Source: Gemmatimonadota bacterium
GTDB taxonomy: Bacteria > Gemmatimonadota > Gemmatimonadetes > Longimicrobiales > Longimicrobiaceae
NCBI GenBank assembly: GCA_019348265.1
Contig: JAHWJV010000148.1
Coordinates: forward strand, 1 to 8,202
Direction of reading: 5' to 3'
Length of the DNA stretch: 8,202 nt
Positions within the stretch are counted from its first letter, which is position 1. Every line of letters starts with the position of its first letter. The notes under the pieces were generated by a model, which was not told the DNA's origin, searched no databases, and was given only the letters and a program-made list of their open reading frames with translations. Position numbers and translations under genes: made by a program. Positions 5,850 through 8,202 of this stretch are shown one piece after another.

Positions 5850-6807
5850 AGTCCTCCTCGAGATACTCGGCGCGTCCCTCCATGTGGCGCCTCAACCGCT
5901 GGTCGAAGAGCGCGGCGGAGTCGACGCCCGCGTACTTCAATAGATGGTTCATCGCGACGACTTCCGCGATCACGGTAATGTTCTTCCCCGGGTTCAGCGG
6001 CACAATGACCTTCGGGACTTTTACCCCCAGAACATCGACGGTCTGCACCTCGAGCCCCGTGCGGTCGTAGTGGGCGTTCTCGTCCCACACCTCGAGTTGC
6101 ACGATCACCTCCAGCCGCTTCTGCAGCCGAATGGCCCGGATGCCGAACAGGCTGGCGACGTCGATGATGCCGATGCCGCGGATCTCCATGTGATGGCGTT
6201 GGAGATCGTGTCCTCGGCCGATCAGGATCTCTCGGCCGCGGCGCGAGACGATGACGAGATCGTCAGCGACCAGCCGGTGCCCGCGCTCGATGAGATCCAG
6301 CACGGCCTCGCTCTTCCCGATCCCACTCTTGCCCATGAAGAGTAGCCCGACCCCATACACGTCTGCGAGCGAGCCATGCATGGTCGTGCTCGGCGCGAAG
6401 TACTCCTCAAGGTAGGGCTTTATCCGGCTGTAGAAGTCAGCCGTCTTGAGCTGGGAGCGCACGATCGGCGTTCCGCGCTCGGAGGCCAGCTGCACCAGCG
6501 AGTCGGGAGGTTCCTGCCCCTTGGTTACAAAGACCACGGGGAGATTGAAAGAGAGGAATACCTCGAGAGCTTCGTGCCGCCGCGCCGGCGGCAGCGAGTT
6601 CAGGTAGGCGACTTCGGTCTCTCCGAGCACCTGAATCCGCTCCGAGGGGAAGCGTTCCGTGAAGCCGGTCAGCACGAGGCCGGGGCTCGAAATGTCGGGC
6701 CCGGAGATGACGCGGGCGAGCCCTCGCTCATCGGTGAGCAGCTCGAGCAGCAGTGGCTCCTTTTTGATTCTGAGGAGCCGCTCGATGGTAAGGGGCTGGT
6801 TGAGCAT
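5842..6807 (-). CDS. hprK: HPr kinase/phosphorylase
   Basis: Bifunctional cytosolic enzyme that phosphorylates HPr on the regulatory serine and removes that phosphate again. It has 321 residues (B. subtilis 310). Seen: an N-terminal domain of about 135 residues, then HGSLADVYGVGLLFMGKSGIGKSE at 144-167 (quoted here as HGSLADVYG and GKSGIGKSE), giving the conserved His144 and the Walker A loop at 159-166; LVADD at 179-183 with the catalytic aspartate; the HPrK signature MEIRGIGIIDV at 207-217; and the C-terminal NPGKNITVIAEVVAMN at 272-287. All key residues are present. I chose ATG 6807, 22 bases after the glycosyltransferase stop. No good Shine-Dalgarno precedes it, but no better start exists: an upstream GTG at 6939 would overlap the glycosyltransferase by 110 bases with non-family sequence. 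HPr Ser47 is its obvious substrate. No CcpA-like regulator is in view. Confidence 0.95.
   Translation of the reverse strand: MLNQPLTIERLLRIKKEPLLLELLTDERGLARVISGPDISSPGLVLTGFTERFPSERIQVLGETEVAYLNSLPPARRHEALEVFLSFNLPVVFVTKGQEPPDSLVQLASERGTPIVRSQLKTADFYSRIKPYLEEYFAPSTTMHGSLADVYGVGLLFMGKSGIGKSEAVLDLIERGHRLVADDLVIVSRRGREILIGRGHDLQRHHMEIRGIGIIDVASLFGIRAIRLQKRLEVIVQLEVWDENAHYDRTGLEVQTVDVLGVKVPKVIVPLNPGKNITVIAEVVAMNHLLKYAGVDSAALFDQRLRRHMEGRAEYLEEDYE
5853..5858 (-). promoter_or_regulatory. Consensus ribosome binding site for EIIA within hprK
   Basis: AGGAGG on the minus strand, made from the glutamate and aspartate codons at the end of hprK. The spacer to ATG 5849 is only three bases counted from AGGAGG, or six from the overlapping GAGGAG register. 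It is the best Shine-Dalgarno match I found in the operon. Confidence 0.65.
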
Positions 6808-6829
6808 GCCTATGCGGGAAGGTGGCCCA

Positions 6830-7957
6830 TCACGGAAGTCTTCGGCGGGGGCCGGAGACCGCTTCGTGCAGGTGCCGCTCGGTGAGATCTGCCGCCCGGT
6901 CCCAAGTAAAACCCCGGGCGAACTCGTGCGCCGCGGCACCCATCGTACGCGTTTTCTCTGGATTCGTCGCCATCTCGCGGAGCGCGGCCGTGAGGCGGTC
7001 GACGTCGCCGTGCCGCACGAGCAGGCCGGTCCTCCCGTCGACTACAGACTCACGCAGGCCCGGAGAATCGCTCGCCACCGTGGGGGTCGCGCAGCCGGCC
7101 GCCTCGAGGTTGGTGATTCCCCACCCTTCTTTCGGTGAGGGGAAGACGTTCACCCATGCGCGACGGAACAGCTCGCGCTTGCGCTCCTCCGTGACGAAAC
7201 CGGTGAACTCGACCCGGTCCTCGATCCCGAGGCGGGCCGCCTGCACGCGCAGCTCCGGTTCCCACTCACCCCTCCCCGCCACAATGAGCCGTGCCGCGGT
7301 TCCCTCCCGAGCCAGGCGACGCACCGCCTCCAGGACCAGCTCTACGCCCTTGTAGCGCTTCAGCCGCCCAAGGTAGAGGAAGGTCGGATCGCCGTAGCGG
7401 GGTACGTCCTCATCCGGTACGAAGAAGTCCAGGTCCACGCCAGGGTAGATCACCTCGATGGCTCGCCGTCTAAGCCCGCGCTCGACCAGATCGTCCGCGG
7501 TGCTCGTCGAGATCGCCTGAACGAGAACGCTTCCGTATACCCGGGCCAGTGGGCGCTCGAGAAGCCAGGTGAGCGCGGCGATCGGAAGCGGAGCCTCCTG
7601 GAAGGCCGTTCTGCCGAACAGGTGGTGAACCAGCAAGACGACGAGCGGCCTCGCCCAGAGCGGGGAAAAGAGTGGGACCTTGTTCAGCGCCTCGACCACC
7701 ACGTCGAACTCGAGCCTAGAGAGATGCCGTCGATAGTAGCGCGGTGCCGCGGTGCTGAAGGTATACCGGCTCCCGCAGCGATGCACCTGGATCCCGTCGA
7801 GCTCCGCCTGACGCGGAGCGTCATCCCACCCGGAGGCCAGCAAGGTGACGGAATGACCTCGGCGAGCCAGGCGCCCGAAGATCTCGTGGAGGTGCGTCTC
7901 GGCGCCGCCGGCTAGTGGATTGAGGCGGTCCTGCCAGTTGAGAAGCAGGATCCTCAC
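6830..7957 (-). CDS. Glycosyltransferase family 4-like protein
   Basis: Retaining GT-B-fold glycosyltransferase, 375 residues, probably transferring a sugar from a nucleotide-sugar to an unknown acceptor at the cytoplasmic side of the membrane. Seen: the N-terminal Rossmann start MRILLLNWQD with GGAE at 17-20 (glycine-rich acceptor-domain loop), the linker YPGVD at 171-175, the donor-domain opening YLGRLKRYKG at 195-204, and the family E-x7-E motif with Glu277 and Glu285 in PSPKEGWGITNLEAAG. No signal peptide and no clear membrane helix apart from a hydrophobic patch near 104-110. The start is GTG at 7957, overlapping the nusB stop by four bases (GTGA), with GAGGT nearby. Donor, acceptor and pathway cannot be told. 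There are no other cell-envelope genes around it, so context gives no pathway. Its place between nusB and hprK is the oddest in the run. Confidence 0.88.
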   Translation of the reverse strand: MRILLLNWQDRLNPLAGGAETHLHEIFGRLARRGHSVTLLASGWDDAPRQAELDGIQVHRCGSRYTFSTAAPRYYRRHLSRLEFDVVVEALNKVPLFSPLWARPLVVLLVHHLFGRTAFQEAPLPIAALTWLLERPLARVYGSVLVQAISTSTADDLVERGLRRRAIEVIYPGVDLDFFVPDEDVPRYGDPTFLYLGRLKRYKGVELVLEAVRRLAREGTAARLIVAGRGEWEPELRVQAARLGIEDRVEFTGFVTEERKRELFRRAWVNVFPSPKEGWGITNLEAAGCATPTVASDSPGLRESVVDGRTGLLVRHGDVDRLTAALREMATNPEKTRTMGAAAHEFARGFTWDRAADLTERHLHEAVSGPRRRLP

Positions 7958-8202
7958 GACCTCGCGGCGCTACCGTCCCCATCCAGCGTCCGCATGGCGG
8001 CATCCAGCACGCCGTTCACGAACCGGGGGCTTTCCGGCGTGCTGTACCGCTCGGCGAGGTGGATCATCTCGCGGATGGTGACCCTCGGCGGGACGTCGTC
8101 CACGAACGCGAGCTCGGCGACTCCGAGCCGCAGGATGTTGCGGTCCACGACCGAGAGCCGCTCCATGGTCCAGTTCGTCAGATGGGCGCGAACGATCCGG
8201 TC
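7954..8202 (-). CDS. nusB: Transcription antitermination factor NusB, C-terminal part
   Basis: The last 82 residues are in the window; the start lies beyond the right edge (whole NusB proteins are about 140 residues). NusB binds boxA RNA together with NusE (ribosomal protein S10) and supports antitermination of rRNA operons. Seen: HLTNWTMERLSVVDRNILRL, then a proline-valine turn (PPRVTIREMIHLAERY) and SPRFVNGVLDAAMRTL, all characteristic of the NusB C-terminal helices. The reading frame is open to the edge, so the Met at 8166 is internal, not a start. The stop overlaps the glycosyltransferase GTG by four bases. Confidence 0.93.
   Translation of the reverse strand, partial: DRIVRAHLTNWTMERLSVVDRNILRLGVAELAFVDDVPPRVTIREMIHLAERYSTPESPRFVNGVLDAAMRTLDGDGSAARS

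Noticed and set aside
6376..6885. 169-codon plus-strand open reading frame opposite hprK
   Set aside because: Antisense to the conserved N-terminal half of hprK, with no domain and no start context.

Overview
The window is one unbroken run of genes on the minus strand, read from high to low coordinate, in GC-rich DNA. The order of transcription is: the C-terminal part of nusB (cut by the right edge), a GT4-type glycosyltransferase, hprK, then the four subunits of a mannose-family PTS permease (EIIA, EIIB, EIIC, EIID), ptsH (HPr), ptsI (Enzyme I), metK, and the N-terminal part of a bifunctional-nuclease-domain (DUF151/BFN) protein (cut by the left edge). No gene is convincing on the plus strand. 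I see no tRNA, rRNA, CRISPR, insertion sequence or phage feature.

Kind of organism: high GC, HPr kinase/phosphorylase next to a mannose-type PTS in one operon, and a BFN-domain protein behind metK. This suggests a Gram-negative bacterium outside the enteric lineage. From memory of gene orders, Gemmatimonadota is my best guess; a deltaproteobacterial-type or Acidobacteriota lineage is the alternative. This is inference, not something one motif proves.

Layout: from nusB to ptsI the genes overlap or are separated by no more than 22 bases. The junctions are nusB/GT 4-base overlap, GT/hprK 22-base gap, hprK/EIIA 8-base overlap, EIIA/EIIB 26-base overlap, EIIB/EIIC 4-base overlap, EIIC/EIID 4-base overlap, EIID/ptsH 1-base overlap, ptsH/ptsI 7-base gap. 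Then come a 69-base leader before metK and a 110-base gap before the BFN gene.

How the genes work together: ptsI, ptsH, EIIA and EIIB form a complete phosphorelay from phosphoenolpyruvate, with every phospho-accepting histidine present (EI His195, HPr His16, EIIA His12, EIIB His14). EIIC and EIID form the membrane part. HPr also carries Ser47 in the HPrK-target context, and hprK is in the same operon, so the system has both the transport arm and the regulatory serine-phosphorylation arm. EIIC and EIID are shorter than the enteric mannose permease subunits, and a conserved loop of EIIC differs from the form I remember for sugar-transporting members, so the substrate, or whether it transports sugar at all, is open. 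The main points for a second look are this compact PTS/HPrK operon and its unusual membrane subunits, the split between strong Shine-Dalgarno sites (EIIA, EIIB) and start-stop coupling (EIIC, EIID, HPr), and a small set of possible hairpins in the metK leader, one of which covers the metK ribosome binding site.
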